Below are positions 23,318-33,316 of a stretch of 64,000 bases of DNA, one piece after another; position 1 is the first letter of the stretch, and each line of letters opens with the position of its first letter. A program made the position numbers and the translations under genes. The notes beneath the pieces were generated by a model. It did no database searches, had not been told where the DNA came from, and was given only the letters and a program-made list of their open reading frames with translations. The stretch comes from Leptolyngbya sp. SIOISBB (lineage in GTDB: Bacteria > Cyanobacteriota > Cyanobacteriia > Phormidesmidales > Phormidesmidaceae), in contig JAAHII010000002.1 in NCBI GenBank assembly GCA_010671905.1, positions 399,483 to 463,482 on the forward strand, written 5' to 3'.

Positions 23318-24877
23318 ATGGACCCGTGGCAAACGTTGGTAGCAACGGCCCTCGTCGGTACAGGAAGGCAGACGCCTCAGCCTGTTGGCGAGGGAACCCT
23401 GAAGGCCTTGCTGGACCAGCTGGATTGGAGCGAACCAGAAGGGGCACTGTTGGGAGCCGCAGGGGCGATCTCACTCCACCAACGCATCGCTCAACACCCC
23501 CCGCAAAAGAACTGGCCTACTGTAGAGCCCTGCTCCCTGGAGGACGTGCCTGTCGTCAAACCGGCGATTGCCCGGCACCTCGACACGGCCATGAATACCC
23601 ATCCGGACGTGTTGCCAGAGCTGTTATCACTAATTGCCCAAGCCGGACAGCGTATTCCCGAACGACAATTGCCGAAGCTGTTGCAGATGGGGCAGCAAAC
23701 AGCTTCATTACGACCGCATGTGGCGACGGTCGTGGGCCAGCGCGGTCAGTGGCTAGCGGCGCAGCAAACGGATTGGAGCTATGCCAGAGTCGGCGGTGCC
23801 CATGAAATTTCCCTCGATTCGCCTCACGTACAAGACATTTGGGCCAACGGTCGCCGCAGTGAGCGAGTTCTATTGTTGCAGCGATGGCGCGAGGCTGATC
23901 CAAAGGCCGCCCAAGAAGCTTTGGAAGCGGTTTGGTCAACGGAAGCCGCCAAAGATCGGGAAGCCTTCATCAGCCTGCTGGAAGTTAACCTGACAATGGC
24001 AGACGAGCCCTTTTTGGAAGCTGCGCTGAGCGATCGCGCTGTGAGCGTTTGTCGAGTAGCGGCTAATTTGTTGGTCAGACTACCAAAGTCTCGTTTATGC
24101 CAGCGCATGGCCAGTCGATTGCAGCCATTAGTGCAACTTCAGGGGCAAGGCGATCACTTGCGGATCGATGTCTCACTTCCCCAGGCTTACCACAACGAAT
24201 GGGAAAAGGACGGCCTCTCTCCCGCTATCGGGGGCAGCCAGCGAGAGACAGTCAGCCAACGCAAAGGAGGCATTTTCAGTTTGTACTTAGAGCTGATGTT
24301 GGCTGCTGCGCCCCTGGATATTTGGGGAGAGCCAGTCGTCGCTGTTCGAGTGCTTCAGGAGCATCCCTGGGAAACTTTATTAACAGCTGGTTGGGCGCTG
24401 GCAACGTTACGTCAGCAACGACCTGATTGGGCTGATGCTTTTCTACACACCCTAGAGTCCCAGATTTCGGACGCCAATTTGATTGGACAACTCTTGGCTT
24501 TACTCACTCCAGAACGACAAGAACACTGGCTGAGAGGGCGATTACCCAGCAACTCGAGCGAAGAAGAGGTGATTCGTTGGCTACTGCTGGTTATTCGCAG
24601 TTCTCAGCATTGGAACCTTGCCTTTAGCCGACTGATCCTCGCGCAGTTGATGACCGTGGCCCAAGATAGCTCACGCAACACTTATGGCCTCCCTTACGAA
24701 ATACAAAACTTACGGCTTACATTACATCCAGATCTTGCCCCGGATGTGGCGATCGCGCTACAGGAAATTGCCGACAAAACAGTTGCTCGCCGCTACCGGG
24801 AAAACAAATTATTGGGGCTCAAAAACTGCCTCAGTTTCCGCCAGAAAATCCATCGTGCTTTTTCAGCCAGCGAGTAG
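23318..24877 (+). CDS. DUF5691 protein, MoxR-VWA system A
   Basis: 519 residues, beginning MDPWQTLVATALVGTGRQ with a GAGG just upstream. It is a long alpha-helical protein with HEAT-like stretches (LLPELLSLIAQAGQRIP, REAFISLLEVNLTMADEPFLEAALSDRAVSVCRVAANLLVRLP); no catalytic motif is seen. DUF5691 proteins typically lie between a SWIM gene and a MoxR gene, as here. A scaffolding or substrate-recognition role within the AAA+/VWA assembly is inferred. Confidence 0.75.
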   Translation: MDPWQTLVATALVGTGRQTPQPVGEGTLKALLDQLDWSEPEGALLGAAGAISLHQRIAQHPPQKNWPTVEPCSLEDVPVVKPAIARHLDTAMNTHPDVLPELLSLIAQAGQRIPERQLPKLLQMGQQTASLRPHVATVVGQRGQWLAAQQTDWSYARVGGAHEISLDSPHVQDIWANGRRSERVLLLQRWREADPKAAQEALEAVWSTEAAKDREAFISLLEVNLTMADEPFLEAALSDRAVSVCRVAANLLVRLPKSRLCQRMASRLQPLVQLQGQGDHLRIDVSLPQAYHNEWEKDGLSPAIGGSQRETVSQRKGGIFSLYLELMLAAAPLDIWGEPVVAVRVLQEHPWETLLTAGWALATLRQQRPDWADAFLHTLESQISDANLIGQLLALLTPERQEHWLRGRLPSNSSEEEVIRWLLLVIRSSQHWNLAFSRLILAQLMTVAQDSSRNTYGLPYEIQNLRLTLHPDLAPDVAIALQEIADKTVARRYRENKLLGLKNCLSFRQKIHRAFSASE

Positions 24878-24918
24878 CCCTAGCCCTGTTTGTACACCGT
24901 TGTTTCTGTGAGTTTGCG

Positions 24919-26049
24919 ATGCCAGCGTCCAAATCCAAATCGGCTAAATCAACTGCAACGCCGTCCGATCCGGCGACCGCCATTCTGCGGCAGCACGCCG
25001 AAGAGCAGTTCGCAGCTGAACTCGCTGCTTTGACGGCAGCCGATGATCGCCAGCGCCCGCCGAATTGGCAACTGTCCCCCTGGGCGGTGGCGACCTATCT
25101 GATGGGGGGTACCGTGGGCGATACGGAAATCTCACCCAAGTACGTAGGACAGCGACGCTTGATGGAAGTGGCGATCGCCACGCTGGCAACCGATCGCGCC
25201 CTACTACTCTACGGTATCCCTGGAACCGGCAAGTCCTGGGTGTCGGAGCACCTGGCAGCGGCAATTGCTGGCGATTCGACCCGACTGATTCAGGGCACGG
25301 CTGGCACCAGCGAAGAGGCCATCCGCTACGGCTGGAATTACGCTGAGCTGCTGGCGAAGGGGCCATCGATGCAGGCGATTGTCCCCAGTCCGCTGATGAA
25401 GGCCATGACCGCAGGCAAGATTGCTCGCGTGGAGGAACTTACCCGCATTCCTGCCGACGTGCAGGACACTTTAATCACCGTGCTGTCGGAAAAGACGCTG
25501 CCGATCGCGGAGCTAGGCGAAGAAGTACAAGCAGTCAAAGGCTTTAACCTGATTGCCACCGCCAACAACCGTGACAAAGGGGTCAACGAACTCTCCAGTG
25601 CTCTCAAACGTCGCTTCAACACGGTGATACTGCCGGTGCCCAGTCATGCCGATGAGGAGGTGCAGATCGTGCAAAAGCGGGTCGAGAGTCTGGGCCGCGC
25701 CCTGGAGTTGCCCGCTGAAGCGCCTGCCCTCACGGAAATTCGTCGCGTGGTTACCCTCTTCCGGGAACTCCGTAGCGGCGTCACTGAGGACGGCAAAACC
25801 AAGCTGAAATCCCCCAGTGGCACCCTCAGCACTGCCGAAGCGATTTCTGTCGTCAGCAGTGGACTGGCGTTAGCGGCTCACTTTGGCGACGGCAGCCTCA
25901 GCGCCGAAGATTTGGCGGCTGGGGTTTACGGCGCGATCGTCAAAGACCCAGTGCAGGATGCCGTGGTGTGGAAAGAGTATTTAGAAACGGTGGTGAAGGA
26001 GCGAGATGGCTGGCGGGATCTATACCGGGCCTGTCGTGAGTTGGGCTAA
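24919..26049 (+). CDS. MoxR-family AAA+ ATPase, system A
   Basis: 376 residues. Walker A is GIPGTGKSW near residue 100. The Walker B position reads IARVEELTR with an E-E pair, as in YehL-type proteins. Sensor 1 is LIATANNRD, followed by the LKRRFN arginine-finger region. MoxR ATPases work as hexamers that remodel or activate partners together with VWA proteins bearing a MIDAS site. It lies 41 nt after the DUF5691 gene and 12 nt before DUF5682. The paralogue in system B is at 40176. Confidence 0.92.
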   Translation: MPASKSKSAKSTATPSDPATAILRQHAEEQFAAELAALTAADDRQRPPNWQLSPWAVATYLMGGTVGDTEISPKYVGQRRLMEVAIATLATDRALLLYGIPGTGKSWVSEHLAAAIAGDSTRLIQGTAGTSEEAIRYGWNYAELLAKGPSMQAIVPSPLMKAMTAGKIARVEELTRIPADVQDTLITVLSEKTLPIAELGEEVQAVKGFNLIATANNRDKGVNELSSALKRRFNTVILPVPSHADEEVQIVQKRVESLGRALELPAEAPALTEIRRVVTLFRELRSGVTEDGKTKLKSPSGTLSTAEAISVVSSGLALAAHFGDGSLSAEDLAAGVYGAIVKDPVQDAVVWKEYLETVVKERDGWRDLYRACRELG

Positions 26050-26061
26050 CGGGAGAAGTAC

Positions 26062-28380
26062 ATGACCGTCACTGTTTTCGGCATTCGCCATCATGGGCCA
26101 GGGTCAGCGAGAAGTTTAGTGCGATCGCTCCATACCCTTCAGCCCGACATTGTGCTGGTTGAGGGACCTCCTGAGGCAGACGCAGCGATACCGCTGATGA
26201 CCCACCCGGAGATGCGGCCGCCCGTGGCGCTGCTGGTATACGCTCCAGAACACCTGCAGCAGGCGGCCTTCTATCCCTTTGCGGAGTTTTCACCCGAATG
26301 GCAGGCCCTCCGCTACGGGGTGAATCAGGGGATCCCTGTCCGGTTTATGGATTTGCCCCAGACGCATCGACTCGCGCTGAGCGCAGCCAAAGAAGAGACG
26401 CCAGCGTCAGATAACGGCGGTAAAGAGACGTCAGAGCTAGATGGCGACGCAAAACTGGAGCCGCCGGAAACATCCCCGCAGCGATTGCGACCCACTGATC
26501 CGCTGGGATGGTTGGCTGAGGCGGCAGGCTATCGCGATAGTGAGCGCTGGTGGGAGCATTGGGTCGAGCAGCGCCAAGACGGCACGGCTCTGTTCGAAGC
26601 CATTTTAGAAGCGATGATCGCCCTTCGAGAGGACGTAGAAAAGACCTATCCACCGGATGCTGGGAATCCCTTTGACTGCCTGGAAGCGCAGCGGGAAGCC
26701 TACATGCGGCAAACGATTCGGCAAGCGCAGAAGGAAGGATTTGAGGCGATTGCCGTGGTGTGTGGAGCCTGGCACGCGCCCGCCCTGAACGAACCGTTAC
26801 CCACCCAAAAGCCTGACAAAGAGCTGCTCAAAGGCTTGCCCAAGCTCAAGGTGAAAGCGACCTGGATTCCCTGGACCTACGGACGGTTGGCCAGTAGCAG
26901 TGGCTATGGCGCAGGCATTACGTCACCGGGTTGGTACGAGCACCTGTGGCGATCGTCGACCTCGGAGCATCCATCGAGTCAGACGGGGGTTCGGTGGATG
27001 ACGCGGGTGGCGCGACTGCTACGGGAGGAAGACCTAGAGGCCTCCTCCGCCAGCATCATTGAAGCGGTACGACTGGCGGAGACCCTAGCTGCCCTAAGGG
27101 ACTCAACCATGCCCGGGTTGGACGAATTCAATGAGGCCGCGCAAACCATTTTCTGCTTTGGCGATGCTGCTCCGATGCAGCTCATCCATCGAAAGCTGAT
27201 TGTCAGCGATCGCCTCGGTCAGGTCCCTCTGGAAACGCCCTTGGTACCTCTGCAGCAAGATCTCCAGCAGCTGCAAAAACGACTCCGGCTCAAGCCCGCT
27301 GCCATCGAAAAGCGGCTGACTCTAGATTTACGAAAACCGCTGGATTTGGAGCGATCTCACCTGCTCCATCGCCTCGCGTTACTCCAGATTCCCTGGGGGC
27401 AAGTCCAATCCACCAGTGGGAAGGGCACTTTCAAAGAAGCCTGGGAACTGCGGTGGGATCCAGAACTCAGCCTCAAGGTAATCGAAGCAGGCCATTGGGG
27501 CAATACCGTCATTGCGGCGGCAACGGCAACGGTTCAGGCTCAGGCTGCTGCTGCTCAATCCCTCGGGTACCTGACCGACTTGCTCGACCAGGTACTGCTA
27601 GCAGCGCTAACAGATGTCGTTGCTCCCCTAATCGAACAGTTACAGGAGATCGCCGCCGTCGCCAGTGACGTGACCCACCTAATGGCGGCCCTGCCCGCTC
27701 TAGTGAACGTGCTGCGCTATCGTGACGTGCGTCAAACCGACAGTGCAACTGTAGCCCAAGTGGTGGACGGGTTAGTAGCCCGCATCTGCATCGGCCTGCC
27801 CGGAGCCTGCGCCTCCCTAGATGATGACGCTGCCGCCCGGATGCTCCAGTCTATTAACCAGACCCACAGCGCCCTTAAATTGCTCCAGCAGGAATCGCAT
27901 TTGCAAAGTTGGTCGGCCACGCTGCAACATCTAGCCAACCGGATGAACCTGCAGGGGCTGGTCACGGGACGCTGCTGTCGGCTGCTGCTGGATGAGGGCA
28001 CTCTGCCTCCAACCGAAGCCGCGAAACGCTTGAGCTTAGCCCTTTCGTTAGCGACCGAGCCACCCCAGGCGGCGGCGTGGGTGGAGGGATTCTTGCAGGG
28101 CAGCGGTCTGTTGCTGATTCATGATGATGCCATCTGGCAGGTATTGGATGACTGGGTGACGCAGCTATCTGCCGAGACCTTCACCGCGTTACTGCCCCTG
28201 CTGCGGCGTACATTTGCCAACTTCACGGCCCCCGAACGTCGCCAGATGGGTGAGCGGGTGCGGCTGGGACGGCAAGAACTGGCAGCCGAGAGTCGGGAGT
28301 CCGATCATGATCGCGCCGACGCCGCCCTGCCCCTCATTGCTCAACTCCTTGGCCTTGCTACTCCATTGGTGACCCCATGA
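26062..28380 (+). CDS. DUF5682 protein, system A (YehM-like)
   Basis: 772 residues, with GGGAGAAG upstream. The start TVFGIRHHGPGSARSL and DIVLVEGPPEAD mark DUF5682; further family features are FYPFAEFSPEWQALRYG, WERW-like WWEHWVEQR and a GAWHAP histidine motif. The N-terminal His and Glu cluster could bind a metal, but no enzymatic activity is established. The C-terminal half is helical. Its stop overlaps the start of the VWA gene (ATGA), which shows translational coupling. Confidence 0.88.
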   Translation: MTVTVFGIRHHGPGSARSLVRSLHTLQPDIVLVEGPPEADAAIPLMTHPEMRPPVALLVYAPEHLQQAAFYPFAEFSPEWQALRYGVNQGIPVRFMDLPQTHRLALSAAKEETPASDNGGKETSELDGDAKLEPPETSPQRLRPTDPLGWLAEAAGYRDSERWWEHWVEQRQDGTALFEAILEAMIALREDVEKTYPPDAGNPFDCLEAQREAYMRQTIRQAQKEGFEAIAVVCGAWHAPALNEPLPTQKPDKELLKGLPKLKVKATWIPWTYGRLASSSGYGAGITSPGWYEHLWRSSTSEHPSSQTGVRWMTRVARLLREEDLEASSASIIEAVRLAETLAALRDSTMPGLDEFNEAAQTIFCFGDAAPMQLIHRKLIVSDRLGQVPLETPLVPLQQDLQQLQKRLRLKPAAIEKRLTLDLRKPLDLERSHLLHRLALLQIPWGQVQSTSGKGTFKEAWELRWDPELSLKVIEAGHWGNTVIAAATATVQAQAAAAQSLGYLTDLLDQVLLAALTDVVAPLIEQLQEIAAVASDVTHLMAALPALVNVLRYRDVRQTDSATVAQVVDGLVARICIGLPGACASLDDDAAARMLQSINQTHSALKLLQQESHLQSWSATLQHLANRMNLQGLVTGRCCRLLLDEGTLPPTEAAKRLSLALSLATEPPQAAAWVEGFLQGSGLLLIHDDAIWQVLDDWVTQLSAETFTALLPLLRRTFANFTAPERRQMGERVRLGRQELAAESRESDHDRADAALPLIAQLLGLATPLVTP

Positions 28381-29573
28381 GCCTAACGAATGACCTCAAC
28401 ACAAAACGGTTACGCCGCTGGCGACTGATCCTCGGCGGGGGAGAGGCCGATAGCATCTGCAGCGCCGGCGGCGAGCTGGCGGGGGGCTTACTGGGCACCG
28501 ACGGTCTGGCGATGGACAAGGCTCTTGCCGCGCTCTACGGCGATGGTCAGCCAGATAAAAATCAGGACCGTAGCGGCGGACTCGGAAAATCGGCCCCCAA
28601 CGTCGCCCGCTGGCTGGGCGATATTCGCGAGTACTTTCCCAGCTCGGTGGTGCGCGTCATGCAGCAAGATGCCCTAGAGCGACTTAATTTGCACCAGATG
28701 CTGCTTGAACCGGAAATGTTGGCAGTTGTCGAGGCCGATGTTCATCTGGTGGCGAATTTGATGTCTCTCAATCGCGTCATTCCCGAACGCACCAAAGAGA
28801 CGGCCCGTTTAGTGGTGCGCAAAGTTGTTGACGAACTCCTGCGTAAGCTTCAAAACCCCATGCAGCAAGCCGTCGTCGGTAGCCTCAATCGCAGTCAGCG
28901 CAACTCTCGTCCCCGCCATAACGAAATCGACTGGCACCGGACCATTCGCGCCAACCTACGCCACTATCAGCCCGATTATCAAACCATCATCCCGGAGCGG
29001 CTGATTGGCTATGGACGCAAGCGATCGGCCCTCAAAGACATTATCCTTTGCGTTGATCAGAGTGGCTCAATGGCCGCTTCCGTCGTCTATGCCAGCATTT
29101 TTGCTGCCGTGCTGGCCTCCATTCCCGCCGTCAGCACCCGGCTCGTGGTGTTCGATACTGCCGTAGTTGACCTTACCGACCTGCTTCAAGATCCGGTTGA
29201 TGTCCTTTTCGGCACACAGCTTGGCGGCGGCACCGATATTCATCAGGCCCTCTCCTACTGCCAGAAACAGGTCCGTCAGCCGCAGGAAACCATTCTGATT
29301 TTGATTAGCGACCTATATGAAGGGGGCGATCGCGACGCGATGCTCAAGCGCCTAGCCTCCTTGACGGCTTCAGGCGTTCAGATGGTGACATTACTCGCCC
29401 TCAATGATGACGGGGCACCTAGCTTTGATCATCACAACGCGGCTGCCTTTGCAAGTTTAGGAAGTCCCGCTTTTGCTTGCACGCCCGATCAGTTTCCCAG
29501 TCTGATGGCGGCGGCTATCAACCGCAGCGACATTGCTCAATGGGCGGCTAAAGAGGACATCGTCATTGTGTGA
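28377..29573 (+). CDS. VWA-domain protein, system A (YehP-like)
   Basis: 398 residues, overlapping DUF5682 by 4 nt. The MIDAS metal site is intact: CVDQSGSM near residue 225, LGGGTDI for the Thr, and LISDLYEGGD for the distal Asp. The N-terminal half is helical (DALERLNLHQMLLEPEMLA). In MoxR-VWA pairs the VWA protein links the AAA+ ring to its target in a Mg2+-dependent way. It is the last gene of system A and faces the tricorn-like gene tail to tail. Confidence 0.92.
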   Translation: MSLTNDLNTKRLRRWRLILGGGEADSICSAGGELAGGLLGTDGLAMDKALAALYGDGQPDKNQDRSGGLGKSAPNVARWLGDIREYFPSSVVRVMQQDALERLNLHQMLLEPEMLAVVEADVHLVANLMSLNRVIPERTKETARLVVRKVVDELLRKLQNPMQQAVVGSLNRSQRNSRPRHNEIDWHRTIRANLRHYQPDYQTIIPERLIGYGRKRSALKDIILCVDQSGSMAASVVYASIFAAVLASIPAVSTRLVVFDTAVVDLTDLLQDPVDVLFGTQLGGGTDIHQALSYCQKQVRQPQETILILISDLYEGGDRDAMLKRLASLTASGVQMVTLLALNDDGAPSFDHHNAAAFASLGSPAFACTPDQFPSLMAAAINRSDIAQWAAKEDIVIV

Positions 29574-29668
29574 GGTTCGTTATGCTGATTGGAACCGACC
29601 AGATCTCAGCCTCAGTGCCTTTACAAGGCTGCGAATCGGGTTAAAGCCTTGGGGGCATGACGCGCTGT

Positions 29669-32600
29669 CTAGGTGGCTGAGATGGGCAACTGGAGGCGGG
29701 GGCGATCGCCAAAGTCAGGCAACTGCACTGGCTCTTTCTCCAGCTCGTCGAGCACTAGTTGGATGGCGTGAGCCAGTTGTGGATCGTTGCCAGCCGCCCA
29801 GTCTTGAGGCGAAATATCGATCTGAATATCAGGATCGGTGCCATAGTTTTCCACTTGCCAGCCGACATCCTGAAACCAGAAAGAATATTCCGGCTGCGTC
29901 ACGATGCTGAGGTCAACCAGTCGATGGCGGGGCGAAATCCCAATCACACCGCCCCAAGTGCGCGTTCCAATCAGGGTGCCAAGGCCCATCAGCTTAAAGC
30001 AGTGGCTAAAAATATCCCCATCAGAGCCCGCATGTTCGTTGGTGACAGCGACTATGGGGCCAGCCGGTGCATGGGCAGGGTAAGACTCAGGCTGTTCCCA
30101 GCGGGGCACATCATAGCCAATGCGTTGCCGCGCGAGCTTTTCTAAAATGAGTTGCGATACATGTCCGCCTCGATTAAAGCGCACGTCTACCACCAGTCCC
30201 GATTTAACCACCTCCGCCAAATAATAGCGATGAAACTCGGCATACCCCGCGGGTCCCATATCGGGAATATGGACGTAACCGACCCGTCCATCCGTCGCTA
30301 GGGTCACCGCTTGATGGTTGCGCTCGACCCATTCCCGGTAGCGGAGTAGGCGTTCGTCTTTGAGGGTTTGTACTGTGAGCGTACGGTGGGTTTCGCCAGT
30401 ATGATTGGCCACGGTTATCTGGATGGGGCAGTCAGCCTGATGCACCAGCAGTTCAGCTGGGGCGAGATGCTGATGGAGTCGTTGTCCTGAGATGGCTAGC
30501 AGGTAATCTCCAACGTTCACATTCAGGCCGATCTGCTCTAGCGGTGACGCCTGTTTGGTCCAGGTATCACCTTGCACGATATGGGTGATCCGGTAAGCAT
30601 CCATCGCCGCATCGTAAGCATAATCGGCTCCTAAAAAGCCCAGACGATATTCAGGTTGCTGGCGGTAGTCACCGCCGATCTCATAGGCATGGGAGGTGCC
30701 CAGTTCGCCCTGCATCTCCCAAATCAAATCAGAGAACTCAGAGCGGGTAGCCACTCGATCTAACAGGGGTCGATAGCGATCGTACACTTTGACCCAATCG
30801 ACACCCGAGAGATCCGCTGTCCAGAATTGCTCTTGTTGCAATCGCCAAACTTCACGGAACATTTGCTGCCATTCCTGATGCGGCATAATCGCGATGTGCA
30901 CTCGCTCCAAATCCAACCAGCCCGTTTTACGATTTGCCGCTTTGGCGTCTGGCTGAGCACTGCCCTGGGCATTCGCATTTTTAGGAGCCGCTTTGATCGG
31001 ACAGACGCGGAGGCGATCGCCCGACCGATAAATCAGAGTTTTGTCATCACGACCAACCTTAAAATTCGTGACCTCTTTAGCCACGAGATCGCGGCTTTGG
31101 GTGGTGAAAGTGTAGAGCTCAATCTTGGCTTCGGCGGTCGGTTGAGGGCTACTCCAGTTACGACCTAGGCTGCCTTTGATAGGGGACGAACTGAACAGCA
31201 CTTGGTTCTTCAGACCCCAAATCTGGTGATAGCGCCCCTCGGGTACTGGAAAGCCCACAACCCGGCGCTCAATCCCTTCAAAATCAATTCTCAACGGGGA
31301 TGGTGAAGTGGGCATCTCCGATGCGGCTTCTGAGGATTCAATGGCCGCTTCGGCAGCCCTCGCCGCTGTATCCTCTTTTTTACCCTCGCTATCCAGCGGT
31401 TTGGGCACAGGGATAAAAGGGGAGGGGGTCTCAGCTTGTAGGGAAATCAGAAAAGGCCGGGTAGCCTGCGGGAAATTCAGGTCAAAATAAACCGTGTCAT
31501 AGACCGGATTGAACTCCCGCACGGATAAGAAATAAATGAATTTGCCGTCTGGGTCAAAGCTGGGATTAAAGTCCCAGAAGCGGGGCGAGGTCAGGCCATG
31601 CGTTTGGCCATCGCTCACCTGACACAGTTTGATCGAAGCAGTTGCTTGGGTTTCACTAAAGCCGTAGGCGATCCATTGACCATCGGGCGACCAGTTGAAG
31701 CCTTGGATGCGGTGGTACGGGCTACGGTCAAGGAGCCGCATGGTTTGACTGTCGAGATCAACCCACATCAGCTCGTGGCGATGGTTGGTTAGCACGACTT
31801 GGTCGGCCACCGGCGACACTTTGAAGTTAACCACACGGCCAATGTCTAAATCAGCCAAAACGACGGGCGGTGTCTCTACCTCAAGGTGATGAATTTCCAA
31901 CCTTTCATTGCCGCCGCGATCGCCCTCTGGGGAGGTGCTTGAACCATCGCACACAGTCACTAACCGACTCGCATCGGGAAGCCAACGGGTCAGGCGATAG
32001 CGCCCCCCATCGGCGCGGCCCATCGGCACCACCGCCCCTTCCCAATTGCCAAAGGAGACGCTACGTCCACGACTGGTGAGCAAGGTCGAATGTCCTTGGG
32101 GATGAAGTTCATAGTCTTCTAGATACTTACCCGTCTCAATAAATTTGCGCTGACGCTGTACCTGGGGACTACGAAACTGAATGGGAATCTCTTGTGACTG
32201 GCCGGAGGCCACGTCTAGTGAAAATAGGCTGGCACCTGCTTGATACACAATCCGTTGACCGTCCGTGGTGGCATTGCGCACATAAAAGTCTCGGTGATCA
32301 GTTATTTTCTGAACGTCTTCGCCGGTTGGTGTGCAGCGATACAGGTTGCCAATACCTTCATGGTCCGAGATGAAATAGAGGTGATCGCCAATCCATAGCG
32401 GCGAGGCTTTATTCCCAGAGCCCTCCAGCTTGGTAAATTGACCATCGCCCGTCACATCCACCCACAATGCGCCCACCCGCCCGCCACGATAGCGCTTCCA
32501 ATGAGCCGGTTCAGCGATATTTCGCCCCAGAACAGATTTGCCCTCAGGCCCAAAGGCGATCGCATTCGCCATGCCGTAGGGTAAACACTCAGGTAGCCCC

Positions 32601-32977
32601 CCTTCGACATGAATGCGGTAAAGCTTCATCAGCCGCGGAAAGGGTTGGTTGGCATTACTCGCAAAAATGATGGCGCTACCGTCAGGACTCCAGCCTGCGA
32701 TCGTGGTGTTAGCACCCAAGAAGGTGAGGCGTTGGGCGACGCCACCCGCAGCCGGCATGACATACACTTCGCCGTCCCCTTCTTCGCGCCCAATAAAGGC
32801 CAGTTGCGTGCCATCAGGGGAAAGCGCCGGATGACTCACGGCACCTAAATTAGCGGTCAGGCGGATAGCAACTCCACCATTGACGGGCACACTCCACAAA
32901 TCATCTTCGCAAACGAAAACGACCTGATCCTGATGAACGGTGGGAAACCGATAGTAGCCTGTCTGGGCAGTCGTCAT
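29669..32977 (-). CDS. Tricorn-like S41 peptidase
   Basis: About 1102 residues from ATG 32977, preceded by GAGGG at 9 nt. It contains an N-terminal beta-propeller with TolB-like repeats (HPALSPDGTQLAFIG, GWSPDGSAIIFAS), a second propeller, a C1 helical part, a PDZ-like domain (GLNVNVGDYLLAISGQ) and the C-terminal peptidase core. Catalytic candidates are GTSHAYEIGG (His) and EHAGSDGDIF (Ser near residue 985). Tricorn proteases degrade oligopeptides released by ATP-dependent proteases. No signal peptide is obvious, so it is probably cytosolic. It sits between the two MoxR-VWA systems on the opposite strand. Confidence 0.93.
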   Translation of the reverse strand: MTTAQTGYYRFPTVHQDQVVFVCEDDLWSVPVNGGVAIRLTANLGAVSHPALSPDGTQLAFIGREEGDGEVYVMPAAGGVAQRLTFLGANTTIAGWSPDGSAIIFASNANQPFPRLMKLYRIHVEGGLPECLPYGMANAIAFGPEGKSVLGRNIAEPAHWKRYRGGRVGALWVDVTGDGQFTKLEGSGNKASPLWIGDHLYFISDHEGIGNLYRCTPTGEDVQKITDHRDFYVRNATTDGQRIVYQAGASLFSLDVASGQSQEIPIQFRSPQVQRQRKFIETGKYLEDYELHPQGHSTLLTSRGRSVSFGNWEGAVVPMGRADGGRYRLTRWLPDASRLVTVCDGSSTSPEGDRGGNERLEIHHLEVETPPVVLADLDIGRVVNFKVSPVADQVVLTNHRHELMWVDLDSQTMRLLDRSPYHRIQGFNWSPDGQWIAYGFSETQATASIKLCQVSDGQTHGLTSPRFWDFNPSFDPDGKFIYFLSVREFNPVYDTVYFDLNFPQATRPFLISLQAETPSPFIPVPKPLDSEGKKEDTAARAAEAAIESSEAASEMPTSPSPLRIDFEGIERRVVGFPVPEGRYHQIWGLKNQVLFSSSPIKGSLGRNWSSPQPTAEAKIELYTFTTQSRDLVAKEVTNFKVGRDDKTLIYRSGDRLRVCPIKAAPKNANAQGSAQPDAKAANRKTGWLDLERVHIAIMPHQEWQQMFREVWRLQQEQFWTADLSGVDWVKVYDRYRPLLDRVATRSEFSDLIWEMQGELGTSHAYEIGGDYRQQPEYRLGFLGADYAYDAAMDAYRITHIVQGDTWTKQASPLEQIGLNVNVGDYLLAISGQRLHQHLAPAELLVHQADCPIQITVANHTGETHRTLTVQTLKDERLLRYREWVERNHQAVTLATDGRVGYVHIPDMGPAGYAEFHRYYLAEVVKSGLVVDVRFNRGGHVSQLILEKLARQRIGYDVPRWEQPESYPAHAPAGPIVAVTNEHAGSDGDIFSHCFKLMGLGTLIGTRTWGGVIGISPRHRLVDLSIVTQPEYSFWFQDVGWQVENYGTDPDIQIDISPQDWAAGNDPQLAHAIQLVLDELEKEPVQLPDFGDRPRLQLPISAT

Positions 32978-33130
32978 AGAGGCATCCCTCATCATCATAG
33001 TGTCTGTTTCCTAAAATAGCGGCATGGTTCGCAAATGAGGGATCTGAAATCATTGCAACTCCAGCAATGCTCACGAGCTGGCGCTGCCTCTGAATCAGGG
33101 GCATTCCCTGTTTATCCTACTGAGTGCGAT

Positions 33131-33172
33131 CGCCCTGTGGCCAGTTTGGCAGCACAAACTGGCCACAGGGCG
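33131..33172. repeat. Perfect 18-bp palindrome, 6-nt loop
   Basis: CGCCCTGTGGCCAGTTTG (33131-33148) and its exact complement (33155-33172) enclose GCAGCA. It lies about 150 nt upstream of the tricorn start codon and upstream of the 103-residue gene. There is no T-run, so termination is less likely than an operator, a transcript hairpin or a small palindromic mobile repeat. Confidence 0.7.
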
Positions 33173-33250
33173 AACATCAACCCCGTTAATTTTGACTGCT
33201 CCGGCTGGCACGCTGTCGAGAGTAACATCTGGCTCATTCCAAGCTTTTTG

Positions 33251-33307
33251 AGATCATCTCTTTTGTCGTTTGGTAAAATAGTTTTCAAACGACAAAAGAG
33301 ATGATCT
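33251..33307. repeat. Perfect 22-bp palindrome, 13-nt loop
   Basis: The arm 33251-33272 (AGATCATCTC through GTCGTTTG) is exactly complementary to 33286-33307. The loop GTAAAATAGTTTT is AT-rich. It ends 9 nt before the ATG at 33317, covering the expected ribosome-binding site, so a folded transcript should block translation of that gene. It could also be a promoter-operator or a terminator for incoming minus-strand transcripts. Confidence 0.75.
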
Positions 33308-33316
33308 TTACCTATT

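Noticed and set aside
26069..26653. Antisense frames at the start of the system A DUF5682 gene
   Set aside because: Shadows of a GC-rich gene; the sense frame has clear DUF5682 motifs and translational coupling.
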